A stretch of DNA of 64,000 bases from Ceriagrion tenellum (lineage: Eukaryota > Arthropoda > Insecta > Odonata > Coenagrionidae): NCBI GenBank assembly GCA_963169105.1, contig OY720636.1, positions 119,492,188 through 119,556,187 of the forward strand, in the 5' to 3' direction. Position 1 is the stretch's first letter; each line of letters opens with the position of its first letter. Positions 10,744-21,818 of the stretch are shown piece after piece. The position numbers were made by a program, and so were the translations under genes. Under the pieces are notes generated by a model. That model saw only the letters and a list, made by a program, of their open reading frames with translations, did not search any database and was not told the origin of the DNA.

Positions 10744-12820
10744 GATTAATTAACCGCAGCAATTTGAAGATTAGCAAACGTGTTGGAGTTTCGGTTACTT
10801 ACTTTTGGTTGGAACTGAAGTACCTCAGTGATACGAAATAGAGCAAGTTACAAGACGCAAATCATCGAATGCAATTTGAAATCACTCCCTAAAGGCAAAA
10901 TTATTTTGAGTACCCATATACAACTTGGCGACGAATATAAGGGGCTTATTCACGAAATTTGCTACGTCACAAATATTTTTCGATCGCATTTGTGTCATTC
11001 CCATAAAATGAGTTAAAATTGTTGAGAACGCATTCAATATCTTTAAAACTCTCTGACGACGGTTTTGGCTTAACTCTGCTTTTAAGTTACATTAAGCGGC
11101 ATATTTTTATTTCATTGAAATTTGTAAAAACTATCTCTGCTGACGCCGAACCGAAATCTATGCAATTTTTCACACAAAATATCGAAACCAGTTGCGTTAA
11201 AAATTCATCAAAAAAAGGAAAGGGAGATATTTTTTCATGTTTAAGTTCCACCGCGTTGTTCCTACGACAACATTATTGATGCCTGAAATAATATTGGAAA
11301 GTTTGCGATTTAAGGTTCATCTTTCAGTAAAGTAATTATTTACACGGCACATTTCAGGTCTAATATAATTTGGCTTAAAAATATATAAAACCGCTCATTC
11401 TTACTCCCAATAATTCGTTAAGTAGAAGTGATTTTTGAGGGCTTAATTAATAATCTCATTCAATAATAGCGCAAGGCCAATTACATAGAACATATAGGTA
11501 ATAAAAGTATAGATTATCAGAAAACTCCCAATGGTTTCACATTTCATTCAATATATGTGAATCTTTAAGACTAACTTTATAACTATGCTTGTGTATCACA
11601 TATTTTGAATTTCTCATGCATACGAATGAATTTATACTTCTATCGATCATTATTTCAATGGCTAGATTTCTACCACAATTTTTTCCTCTCCAAAATCTAG
11701 GCATATCAATTATTTACTTTGTAAAATAATCCATTAATTGTCAAACACATAACAATGAATTGAGAAATATTGGAAGATTCAATGGGTAGAACTATGTATG
11801 ATTCGAAGCTTTGGATTAAATGGATAATGATGACCCAAAAATTAATTGTTATGTAATATATTCTAAAATGCCTCGATGAATCTCGCAATACATCTTGTTA
11901 AGCGATTACCTTCATATGCATGATGCAAACAGATAACTGTATTTTCAACAATGACTATCTTGTCATCTTTGAAATATAGGACTTCTGAGTAGGCATTGAA
12001 CTGCATTTGCATAGCACAAATCCGAAAGGTACTATTCCTGAAATACTAAGTCGAGCCTATTTTTTCTCACACAGAAGCAAATGTTTACTTGGGCGAAAAA
12101 CTGATGCACTTTCAAGCTAAATATATTCGATTCAAATTAGTTTAAATTCTTTCAGGTTACCACTTCCCCAATGAACCTAAAAATATTCAGCAATCGACGG
12201 ACAGACCGAGAGTAAGGCTCACTTTAACGGGATAAGCTACGCTGTTTGACTTAATACATTCAAGGTTTGAGCAACCGGACTCTGATATTTAACATAAACT
12301 GTTGTAAAAGAATGGATTTTTAAATGAAAAGAATTCTCTCATTAGAATGGTTTATAGTACCCAATGAAAATACAGTTTTTAAAAGTGGCCAAAAGATAGA
12401 TTGGTACAACCAATGTCGAACTCGCGATACAATTTTTATCATGGAGTTGGTGATGTTCCACCAGGGGTATATGATCGTTGGAAATATTCAACAGAATTGA
12501 ACCATCCACAAAAGAGTACTTCCACAATCCCCATCGTCGTTTTTATCCAAATTTACAATACATCAATTAACAGTGAGACTACAAATTAAAGAATATTCTC
12601 TTCCTAGTACAAAAAAAGAAAGAACATAATATCAAATACAAAGATACGAGAGAAGACAATTGGGCAAAGAAATCTTGGTGGAACGATTTCGCGATTAAGC
12701 AATACATTGCTGATACTCTGGCGAAAGGGAACGATAGATGAGACTGCATTTAAGAAAAAAAAATGTTCTCAGGTATTTAAAAGCAGTTAATTTCACTATG
12801 AGAGAATGAGAAAGACTAAA
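10744..12820. other. AT-rich DNA, nothing recognised
   Basis: No gene, RNA or mobile element could be supported. Open frames do not exceed about 86 codons and show no known motif. Confidence 0.45.
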
Positions 12821-13425
12821 CCTACATTTACATACTACCCCGCGAGCCACCTCATGGGCGTGTGGTAGGGGGTGGTAGGCCACCAGCCGTGTAAAGATGT
12901 AAGTTTTTGGTGAAATAGTGACATGTATTGTGGTAGTGTACATAGAGGAGCTCAGTTTTTATTGAGGTCGCTTATCGTGCGCGGAAAGAACGAGTTTTTG
13001 TACTTAACTTTTCGGCAGTGTATCTTTCTTATTTTATTGCATCTGTCAGACCTAGAGATGCAGTGTGGCGTCATGATAATATTCTGTCTGTCGCGCTGAA
13101 ACACAATAGTTCTGAATATCTCAAGCAGCCTAAGCCTAGCGAGCAGCCTCCGAGTCTCTAGGAGCTCCCACCTTAATCCCTCTAACAGTTTTGAAATACT
13201 ATATGTTCGTTCGTAGCAGTTTTTAACAAAGCGTGCTGCTTTTCTTTGTATTTTGTTAATATTTTTGGTTAAATATTTATGAACAGGGCCCCAAATGCTC
13301 TCGGCGTATTCGAGGTGTGGCCTAACCAGAGAGGAGTAGCATCTCTCTTTTACTTTTTCATCCGAGGACCTTCCTATTAAACGCTTGACAAAATCTAGTT
13401 TCTTCAATGCAGAATTGGACTAAAG
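12821..13425 (-). mobile_element. 5'-truncated CR1/L2-like LINE, RT C-terminus and 3' end
   Basis: An open frame of 151 codons (12952-13407) encodes the conserved region following the RT domain of CR1/L2/Rex-type LINEs. It contains CYSSLVRPHLEYAESIWGP, then IQRKAARFVKNCY, then LLEGLRWELLETRRLLARL and a terminal FFPRTISDLN. The frame continues N-terminally for a few residues (NSAL before KKLDF) and then stops matching at about 13425, so it is 5' truncated as usual for LINE insertions. The 3' untranslated part (12951 to about 12821) ends in a stem-loop containing gaggtggctcgcggggta and a short gtaaatgtagg tail. The same tail type occurs in the SINE at 5310-5482. The flank beyond 13425 is the dispersed repeat at 13436. 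Confidence 0.85.
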
Positions 13426-13435
13426 GGCATTCAAG

Positions 13436-13560
13436 AATTTTATGGCAAATTTATTTGCTCAGCAGGCTAAACTTTGGTCAGACAATTACACGGATAATGA
13501 TATAATTTTTTACTTTGCACGTAAAATTGTGACCAAGTAGAAATATACCTATATGTATAT
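13436..13560 (+). repeat. Dispersed repeat, copy 2
   Basis: Collinear with 610-712. It shares an actttggtc-like word, an aattacacgg-ta-tgatat stretch, ctttgcac-taaaattgtgacca and aaatataccta. It abuts the truncated end of the LINE, which therefore probably inserted beside or into it. Confidence 0.45.
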
Positions 13561-13970
13561 GATTTAAAAAATGTTGAATGACACTTCTGATGGCATTTAA
13601 ATACATTTATTTCGGAAATAAAGCCAAATGTTGAATATTACCAACCCAACGCAACCAAATTGGAAACTAATGATTTCAGACCCTCTGCAAATCCTCCGTA
13701 ATTAAACAAATTCAATATTTACATTACGGTAATTCACATTTTTTGTACAGTAATCCCGCAATGCATTAGCGGACGCGCATCAATATTTTTATAGTGATCG
13801 TTCATTACAAATAAAAGGGTTCACAGATACCAGACGACTTATGCAAACTTTTATAAACAAAAGCAATAATATAATTTTATATTTATTAGCAAAGTTAATA
13901 GACAATTACTAGAAAATGAAATCAACAATCATGCAAACAACCGGATATTTCCAGCGTTGGAGCTGTATAG
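13561..13970. other. AT-rich DNA, nothing recognised
   Basis: No gene or repeat could be supported. Confidence 0.4.
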
Positions 13971-14052
13971 TTTATAAAGGTAAATAAAGAGACAATACAC
14001 TTATAATGTAGAAACACATGTTTTCGAAACCATTATCGAGCATCATCCATAA
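13971..14052 (-). repeat. Retroelement 3'-end-like motif with tcgaaaac signature
   Basis: On the minus strand, tggatgatgctcgataatgg is followed by tttcgaaaac and, about 15 bases later, by cattataagtgtatt and a tttacctttat stretch. The order GATGATG, hairpin, GAAAC, cattttaaagtgt, tttaacttta is also seen in each arm of the fold-back element at 25.6-25.8 kb. It is probably the 3' terminus of a related retroelement. The hairpin itself is poor here. Confidence 0.35.
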
Positions 14053-14364
14053 ATCACTAGTTTCTGCTTGCCATCATTTTGGAAGGGACCTACGTGCGCA
14101 TGCCATATACAATAGTCCTTATAATTGAATCTGGAATGTCAGTGTGCACAGCAGAACCTCGTCGAACGTTTTCTTGAAATCGGAGGAAAACGCGACAGTA
14201 TTTTTAAAAATCAGTTAAACACGATATCATTTGAAGAAAACTACATTCCATGTCGAAAATAAAGTTTTTACCATGTAGTAGGCACGATAACTCCAACCAA
14301 ACAATGGCGCGAGGAGAAGAAAATGTAGAAGATATTGGTCAGAAATTCCCAAGATTTGCTAGTT

Positions 14365-14421
14365 TCCGTGAGTGAACTTTACTATCCGTGCATCCGTGCA
14401 TCCGTGAGTGAACTTTACTAT
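14365..14421 (+). repeat. Local tandem duplication, 36-bp period
   Basis: The 20-mer ccgtgagtgaactttactat occurs at 14366-14385 and again at 14402-14421, each preceded by t. Two catccgtg words lie between the copies. Replication slippage is the simplest explanation. Confidence 0.8.
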
Positions 14422-14869
14422 ATACGGTAGCTTCCGCTAGTTACTTTTACAATATGTTCCCTTAAAAAATGCGAAGTAAAAAGCTACCCGCTACCCACTA
14501 CCCAAGGAGTGCTAGTGTCTAGAGAATCGTGAACTTCCCATAAGTGTAATGTGATGATTTAACTTTTTCGCTTATCCATTACACCACCCTGCTCAATAAT
14601 GGCAGGGAGAACCACGATAAGTTTTTTTTTTATTTTAGTTCGTAAAAGTACGCAAAGAGGCCATTCAGACGGACCTCCTCCGTCTGCGTACTCAGTCTTG
14701 TAAAAACTTGCAAAATTTATCATTAACCACGAAGTAGAATTTTTAGTCTACATTTCGCTAGTTTAGTTGTAAATTCCTCAGTGATTCTTTTAGTAATTTT
14801 CCTTATCATATCTTCTTCTAAAATTAACTCAAAATTACGGGAAACAAAATAGTTTTAGGTTTGAGAATT

Positions 14870-15020
14870 GATAAATTCATCATTCCAAAAATAGCGTGAA
14901 AGGATTGAAAGTAGGCCGGAAGGAAAAGGTGGCCGACGAAGGGGATTGATATCGCATTTGGAAGTAAGGCGCTCTTGAGGGTTGCGAAGGAGAGAAGGAA
15001 TGTTGGACAACAGGGTGAAG
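14870..15020. repeat. Repeat block A, parent copy
   Basis: The stretch agcgtgaaaggattgaaa-gtaggccg at about 14894-14918, followed after a 17-bp extra piece by acgaagggga, recurs at 16195-16232 without the extra piece. An antisense open frame of 113 codons runs through it but has no recognisable domain. Confidence 0.5.
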
Positions 15021-15722
15021 GGGAGGAATAAAGGTTGTAGGACGGCACGATAGTAGGAGAGAGACGTTAAGAGCTCAAGAGGATTTTTAAAAATGGTGTG
15101 GTCAGTGCTTTTGACAGGAATGACAACGGATTGCCCAAAGGCTTTTGGGAAAGAGCTCGGAAGAGACTCTCGAAGACCACAATTCCGGCTGAACAACTGT
15201 GTAATGACAAGCTAGTATCACCCATAGTGGGTCATCGTTCAAGTTTGCCCGAGATGAGTTACACAAGGACGAAGTCACTAAATTGAGGAAATAGGAGCAC
15301 TACGATGTTTTTGAAATTTTTATTAAGGAAACCCAAAACTTTTTTCCATTCGGAAAGAAAACGAATGACGCTAAATATCGTAACAGTCAAACATTGGGGT
15401 ACACAAAGAATCGAATTTATAAAACATTAATCGTCCAGCATGGTCACTTCATAAAGATGATATTTAGCAGTTTTCACTGCAAAGTTAGCAGCACATTCTA
15501 CACGAAATCTAAATCAACATTGACCATAAAGTAAGTAAATAGTTAAAAATCAAATTCCCAGTCGTTATGAGAGAACTTGTGTCTTATACTATTCTCAAAA
15601 AAAAAGTCTCAATAGTATTCGTGCTCCCTAGCTATAAAGCTCCAGAGAACCTTTCCGAGCAAATACCCTGTGCAACACGTTATGCACAGCTTTAAAGAAT
15701 GACATTTCCCGTAAGTTTCTCT

Positions 15723-15794
15723 CTTAACGTGAAATTATAATTATAATAATGAAATAGAAATAACGTGAAATCTCCTTAACGTGAAATTATAATT
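15723..15794 (+). repeat. Local direct repeat (20-mer, 52 bp apart)
   Basis: The 20-mer cttaacgtgaaattataatt occurs at 15723-15742 and 15775-15794, with a further partial copy (aacgtgaaat) between them. Confidence 0.8.
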
Positions 15795-16194
15795 TCCAAT
15801 TCTTGGAAATCAGATATTTTATTTTATGAATTTATGAGTTACTTAACGAAAAATAAATAATCCCTCACTCGAAATTTCAGTAAATCAACCAACGGAGTAA
15901 ACGCAATTCGAGGTTCATATTCTTACGGCGCTTAAACTTTACGAAGATGAAATAGCTTCGGAAAGGTCTATTTAACGGAAAAATATTATTTCCAGATTCC
16001 GCACACTTGTACTGAAAATGTAGGAATAAGACCGTGAACTTGGGCATATTATTTTTAAAACTCTGTGAAAATGTTTTGTACTATTAGTGGAAAAATAAAA
16101 TCATAGATAAATGATAAGTTAAAGAGAATTCTAAAACGTGGTCATGGGAAAAAAATTAAGACTAGACGTGGGGTGAAAATGATCTGACGAAGAT

Positions 16195-16280
16195 CTACCA
16201 AAAACAGCATGAAAGGATAGAAAGTAGGCCGACGAAGGAGATGCTAAGCTAAACCCTGAAATCGGAGGAAAATCGGAAGT
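16195..16280. repeat. Mosaic repeat assembled from blocks near 14.2 and 14.9 kb
   Basis: The left half repeats block A of 14.9 kb (tgaaaggatagaaagtaggc). The right half, tgaaatcggaggaaaa at about 16257-16272, repeats 14174-14189. Two separate upstream segments are therefore juxtaposed here, with a deletion in the first. Confidence 0.5.
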
Positions 16281-17583
16281 TCTAGAAATAACATTTTTCT
16301 TCTTTCTTTTCTTTATTCTATATTAGACATCAGCATGGTTTTTACAGCAACATATACCTAAAGATTTAATCAACATTCCCAAGACAAATCCGAAACCCCG
16401 ACTGCACGCGCTCACTCTCCCGTTAGTATGTTAACCTGCATCACCGCAGTGGGTATGGGGTAGTATGATATCGGTAGAATACGTGTATGAAAAATATCTA
16501 ATAAAGCGTTGGGGCTATAGCATTGGTTTGATCCACAAGAAGAACAAGTGAAATGCACGATGGTCGACGAGTATGACCGAGATCTTTCCAAGTAAAAATT
16601 TATAAACTTCTAGATCGTTGTTGCACGTCTTTCCGACATCGAAATGCAAACATTGCTCACACTTCACTTTGCCACTAAACCGAAAAAGTAAAGCGATTAA
16701 TCAGCGAAAACTTTTCAAAAAAAAACAAAGACTAAACTGGTGAAATGTCTGCGTTTATTTTAAACAGTGGGGGTTTTATGCAAAATCTTCTCACGAAATA
16801 ATCCAATATTTACATTACGGCTAATTCCTTTCTCAAGTCAATTTTTCGACTCTTCTTCCTCTTAACATCATGAGAAAACACATTTTTCCACCTACTTCAA
16901 TGTCAGACCACCCAATCCAATTTTTTATTCTCATTCTAGCTTCTTACCTCAAATACAAAAACTACTCTAGTGCCTTTAAGCCACCGCGGTTAGTCTGCAA
17001 TTAGCTTTTCGTCTCGAGGCAAAATATTCAAGCTTAGCTTCAATACACGGAGCATAGAAGAGATATCCTGATTCACCACTAAATCTTTGAGTAAGACAAG
17101 GCGTCTTACCTCGACGTACTATAGCCATTATTACAGCAGTACCTATGTGTTCCCACTGATAAACTTTTTCCTAGTAATAAAGCAATCTGCCAATACTGTC
17201 ATTTGAGCCAATATATTTAAACGAAGAAACAATTCTTTCTATCATTAGAGTACACCTTCAGTACGTAATCACCTTGTCCATATGTTATGGAACGCAACAT
17301 CCGCCTTTTAATATTTCAACCCACGCCCACTTTTTACTGAATTTCATGTTTCCCCATTCTCTGTATAGCTCGAAGGAATTAATTAATGAATTAATTAATC
17401 AGTTAATGGGAAATATTTTCCCCTACAATATAAAACCGTTAGAGGTCAACTGTCTCGTTCTGCCAAAGTCAAAGGCGAAAGAGACTTTCACAATAAACAA
17501 CATTTTACTGTACCAGTGGTGTCAGAATAGTAGACGCTGCAGACGGACAACCTTCACTGCAAGGTAACGTTACTGGTAATGCG
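16281..17583. other. AT-rich DNA, little recognised
   Basis: No gene seen. A near-palindromic gaattaattaatgaattaat run lies at 17378-17400. The upstream part of the mariner element expected here cannot be recognised. Confidence 0.4.
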
Positions 17584-17827
17584 CCGTTTAATGCGGAACC
17601 TACACCGTCCGACTATCATCTTTTTGGCTAAATGAAGAAATCCTAGGACGAAAAACATTTCACTTCCGATAACGAAGAAAAATCGGTTAAGTAAAGCTGG
17701 CTCTACTCGCAAAGACAGACTGCTCTGCAGATGATGGTTTAAAACTAGTGCAAATAAGTTATAAATGATTTGAGAGACTTGAGGTTATGTAAAATGGTTG
17801 TGCGTTACTTATTGATTCACCCCCGTA
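17584..17827 (+). mobile_element. mariner-type transposase C-terminal relic with right inverted repeat
   Basis: Positions 17584-17628 encode PFNAEPTPSDYHLFG, matching in register the mariner signature PYSPDLAPSDYHLFG that holds the third catalytic Asp (codon 17611-17613). The following 200 bp retain degenerate C-terminal similarity (GRKTF, SDNEE, then DGLKLV in another frame), broken by stops and frameshifts. The relic ends in gcgttacttattgattcacc followed by cccg and a TA. On the opposite strand this reads tacgggggtgaatcaata, the form of a mariner terminal repeat. The 5' half and left terminal repeat are missing. Confidence 0.75.
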
Positions 17828-19690
17828 ACTCAAACGGAATGATATTTCGCTACTACTGCCGAGTACGCGCATGGACTGCCGGCCTCACGAGAATAGAAGT
17901 ATGATAAGTTGATGACCATGGACAAGTGATACAAGCCCTCTTTACAGTTAACCCTACAGCAGTGACGTGATTTATTACGACAAGAGTAGTGATGTGAGTC
18001 TCCATGATCGATTATGAATTTGGAGTTTTAAAAAAATCAGTATTTTCTTAATTGGCTTCTAAAAAGCAGCATTTAAACGTGAATTTAAAAATATATATTC
18101 AACATTTTCACGACAAAAAGAGAAGATAATTAGATTAGAAGACGCTTTCATCCAATATAGGTTGAACAGTTAAATGGATAGATGTGGCATTATTTTTTCT
18201 CCGTTAGAACAAAACAGCCGTTACAGGCAATCGGCATATAAAAAAATATTTATTTCCATGATATACCTGAAATTATTTATCAACATTTTTAGCATATCAT
18301 AATTTACATAGCACAACAAAATGGGTAGTGCTTCAAGACACTCTAGTTGAGACGCACGGTCTTTGGACGGAAAGTAGCTATTAGTAGCAATATGTATGCA
18401 AGAAGTGATTTTTTTGAATAGCGTATCGGATGATTGCGATAAAATAGGCTACCGATGAGGATGAAAAGCGAAATTTCACACTCCGCCTGCGTCACCAGAA
18501 AGATAAAATTAACGGACTGTGACGCCAGGCGTCAACATTCTAAGGTTAAGTCCCTCGGCATTCTACTTCGCGACCGCCTAACTGCCGCCTCCGTCATCGA
18601 AAGAAAGAGTTACAGATTGATCAAAAAGTATTTTCCACGGTTCACGCAGCAGACAATTTGCGAGAAGCCGCCAGCTGGATAAACGCAAAGTCTTCCACTT
18701 GGGTTTCTGTTATTGAGACGGGATCGCATGGAGCTTCAACAAGCCTCTCAAAAGAGATACACAAAACCGAGACCACCCGCGCTGAAACACTTCTGGTTGA
18801 CCGATGAAAACCCTGCCTAAATACTTCTCGACCTTTGACCCCATCCATTGTTGATAATTTGCATAGGAGCGAGTGAAACCATAAGTGCGGGACGAATAAA
18901 ATAGAATGTCAACGCCAAATTATTGATCACACTCAGCGAGAAATTAATACCACAAATAAATTGAGTCCATCAAATAATGGCGCTCACAAGACGCCAATTG
19001 TTCGAATAGGAATTGAATTAATGACAAATATTTTGTTTACAGCCCATACTGCCTTGAAAATTTATTGTAAACGCTGCCTACATTTTTAATTTCATCTATT
19101 GACGCAGACCTCCGACGATACACGAACATTCAATAAATGAACGATGAGCAAGTGGTAAAATCAATGAAAACGATTGTGACACAGCGTCCTAGATTGTATA
19201 TGAACTATGAAATCGTATGCTATCTTCACCCACAACCTTGCTCAAATTAAAAATAAAGTAGGGCTAAATCAATCCTTTATTTTACCTATAAGCGAAATTT
19301 TATCGGACACTATGATATTATAATTGAGATACAAACCGAGAGATTGGGATGGAGAGTTAAGTTAGGAGACGGAGTAAACTCTTCTTTATTGGAGCATGCT
19401 GAAATGAGGAGGGACGGGAGGGGAAATTCATTCGCGGGAAAAGGGTTTCCCGTGGGTATGGTGGAGTGGAGAGCGAGAAGAAGCGGTGCGGAAGGAAGCC
19501 CCTGACTGAGCATGCGCCTCAGAGAACTCGCGAACGTATTTGATGATAAGGGGCGAAGAGGGCACGGGTAGGAAACAAGTGATAGGGTAGGGAATGGTTG
19601 GGTAGAGAGCTAAGAAAGGGCGAGAAATAGAGAAGGAAAGAGAAAGAAGATAGAGCTATCCTTACCCCCAAAAACGAGAGGAAGGAAGGA
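17828..19690. other. Mostly AT-rich DNA, nothing firmly recognised
   Basis: A patch of higher GC at 18455-18850 carries adjacent open stretches in two plus-strand frames, including a DNLREAASWINAKSS segment. It resembles decayed coding sequence, but I do not recognise the protein. Nothing else could be supported. Confidence 0.35.
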
Positions 19691-21361
19691 AAAGTGGGCT
19701 GCAGTCTCTACCAACCCCCTTCCCCACATTAAACCCCTTCCCGCCACCACTCTTCTCACTCTAGTTCCGGCTCCGACCGCCCTCCGTGGCGAGGTCGCCT
19801 CCGTCGACGCCCTCTCTTCCTCCGAATCAGAATCATCTCGCCATTCTTCCCCTTCCGAGCGGCAAGAGGAGAACACAGGGGGTTCATGGTGGGGGGTCAG
19901 GGGCGGTATAGGAGGAGGTGAGGACGTCGACGAGATGAAAGTAGGGGACCAACGGGGGAGGGGAGTTAGGCGGGAGGGAGTTTTCCCAAGCTCGCGCGTC
20001 TCGGGTCCTTTACCCGATTTCCTCACAGTCCTTTCCGGAACGTGTTGCGTGATGCGTCCACTGGCGATTGATCTACCCCCAACTCCCACCGACAAAACAC
20101 ACATGCGCCGACTAATCAAGCGGACGAGTTCCCGCTTCCGTTAATACTTACGGGTTTTTATTTTCTTATCAGGACTTAGCGGCACGGAGGGGAGGATGAG
20201 GAACTTAACCGCCGTCATTGCCACGGGTTAAAAGATAGTGCACCGGAAAAACTTTGCGGAAACTTGACGAGCAAGATGGCTTGGTATACGGTTATGAAGG
20301 AGAGAGATATCACTTACGCGTGCTCTAAGAGGAAAAGTGAAAGTAACACATTCCTGCCGTGTCGTCGCCGCCACGAGTGAATTTCGGGATCCTCCGCCCC
20401 CGCGAAGGCCAACGAAAATAGTGTCGCTCCATTGGTTTTCACTTGGAGGGAAGAACGTTTGTTTGTTTGCCGGATTGTTTGTTTGTCGTTCCCCGAGCAG
20501 CGTTTGTTAAACTTCCCCTCCCTTCTCCTTGGCCCTCTCCCCTACTCCGAATGAACGCCCACAACAGTCGGGAATGGCGAGCGTGGTCCGCCCCTTCCCT
20601 CGGGCGCTGCGTGCGGGAGACAAATGAGGATCGCCGGCCGCGTAGTCAGTGATATCGGAGAAACGCCAGCGTCAAAAGTTTCCTCCCGGTGTGATCCCGT
20701 GTACGGCAGCCTCCCTGTCCCGACTTATTGACTCTCGTCTCAAAAACCAACGTCCTCTTGTCCCCCCTACTCGATCGCCTTTGCTCATTGTTTTTACGAT
20801 GCCCCACGCATACTCGGGAAAGAATGGAGAATCGCTCTGCGACCAATGGGATGCGGGTCGGATGCTGAAGGAGGTGGCGAGAATTTTCGAAGGGAGTAGA
20901 AAGTGAGGAGAAGCCGTCGAGTGCCCTCGGAGTGATAAGTGTGCCCGCCCTCCGACCCTACTCCTTTCAAACACTTCCCTTCCAATACCTTTCACCAACG
21001 CCCCCATCGGAGCAGTCCGGCCCCCTTTCCGCCTCCGGAGGACCACAGCCCGCCCCGTCTAGATCCCCTTCCCCCGCTCCCCTCGGGAGGGCGATTCCCC
21101 CACAATACGACGGCTGTCCCGGCTTCGTCCTCGCCGCCTGCCATGCTGACCGGCGTGGGTTAGACCGCCGTCTGGGGCTGGATTCCCCCGACCCAGTGAC
21201 CCCAGTCGAGTGGAAACTATTGCGAGAGGGGGACCGCCGCACGAAATTTTGCTGGTGCGACGGCTCCTCTCGTGGCCCCCGTGAAAAGGAGTCCCGCGGC
21301 CGCCTTCCGCAGCCCGGTACCCCTTCACCCCCGCGCCATCCAGAGGGCGGTGAGGCACGCC

Positions 21362-21382
21362 ATGTCGGTCGACGTATCGTAG
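21362..21382 (+). other. Short upstream ORF (6 codons plus stop) in the presumed leader
   Basis: An ATG in the context ccatgt begins a 6-codon frame that ends in TAG at 21380-21382, 48 bp before the main start. The same TAG is in frame with the K2P coding sequence and closes it upstream. Confidence 0.4.
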
Positions 21383-21425
21383 GGTCAGCGCAGCTCTTGG
21401 TGGACAAGGCACGGCGTCTCCTCGC

Positions 21426-21515
21426 ATGAGATGGGACCGGCCGTGTCCGCCCCCGCGCCGCCCAACGCGGGGGCCGGCGGGGCGGGGGTCGGGTGCTGCA
21501 GCCTCATGCACCTGA
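21426..21515 (+). other. Overlapping upstream ORF crossing the K2P start
   Basis: An ATG 5 bases before the main start opens a different frame of 29 codons that ends in TGA at 21513-21515, inside the K2P coding sequence. Its context (ctcgcatga) is weak, so most ribosomes should scan past it to the stronger main ATG. Confidence 0.4.
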
Positions 21516-21812
21516 GCGAGGACAACGCCCGGTTCCTCTTGCTGGCGGTTGTCATGGTGATCTACATGGTGGCGGGGGCGGGGCTGTTCCAATACCTTGA
21601 GGGAGAATCAGAGCTTCGGACAGGGCGGGACTTTAAGCGGATGTACCGCGACTTCCAGCGGAGGCTAGAGAATGGCACGGTGGACATGGATGGCGTGAAG
21701 GAGCTGCTGAACGCTTACGGAAAGGCCAAGATCGCTGGGAGCCTGGGGCGGCGGAGGCGGTGGGACTTCCCAGGGAGCTTCCATTTCGTGGGGACCATCG
21801 TCTCGACCATCG
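21431..21812 (+). CDS. KCNK13-like: Two-pore-domain K+ channel, THIK type, exon 1 (partial gene)
   Basis: This exon encodes residues 1-127 and the first base of codon 128 of a K2P potassium leak channel. A low-complexity Ala/Gly/Pro start (residues 1-22) precedes LSEDNARFLLLA, the start of TM1 (about 33-54). The extracellular cap follows, with a possible N-glycosylation site NGT (81-83). Then comes RWDFPGSFHFVGTIVSTIG (110-128), pore helix 1 and the first filter residues. The EDNARFLLLA and WDF-G-F-FVGT-VSTIG signatures match KCNK12/KCNK13 (THIK) channels rather than TASK, TREK or TWIK. The exon ends in phase 1 inside the first filter Gly codon, followed by gtgagt, a conserved K2P intron position. 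The start has a good context (gagATGg) and an in-frame TAG lies 48 bp upstream. The remaining channel exons are not in the window. Confidence 0.9.
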
Positions 21813-21818
21813 GTGAGT
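21813..21818 (+). other. 5' splice donor of K2P intron 1
   Basis: The sequence cg|gtgagt is a near-consensus donor. It falls exactly where the K2P homology stops. Reading on gives E-S-L instead of the required F/Y-G of the filter, so splicing must occur here to make a channel. Confidence 0.88.

Noticed and set aside
19610..20119. 169-codon minus-strand open frame upstream of the channel, with an acidic SDSEEE stretch
   Set aside because: It lies wholly in the GC-rich island, is low-complexity (Pro/Ser/Arg/Glu), and overlaps other frames. Composition alone explains it.
20932..21429. 165-codon plus-strand frame ending 1 bp before the K2P start
   Set aside because: It is out of frame with the channel, Pro/Arg-rich and without any motif. 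It is better read as part of the presumed 5' leader.
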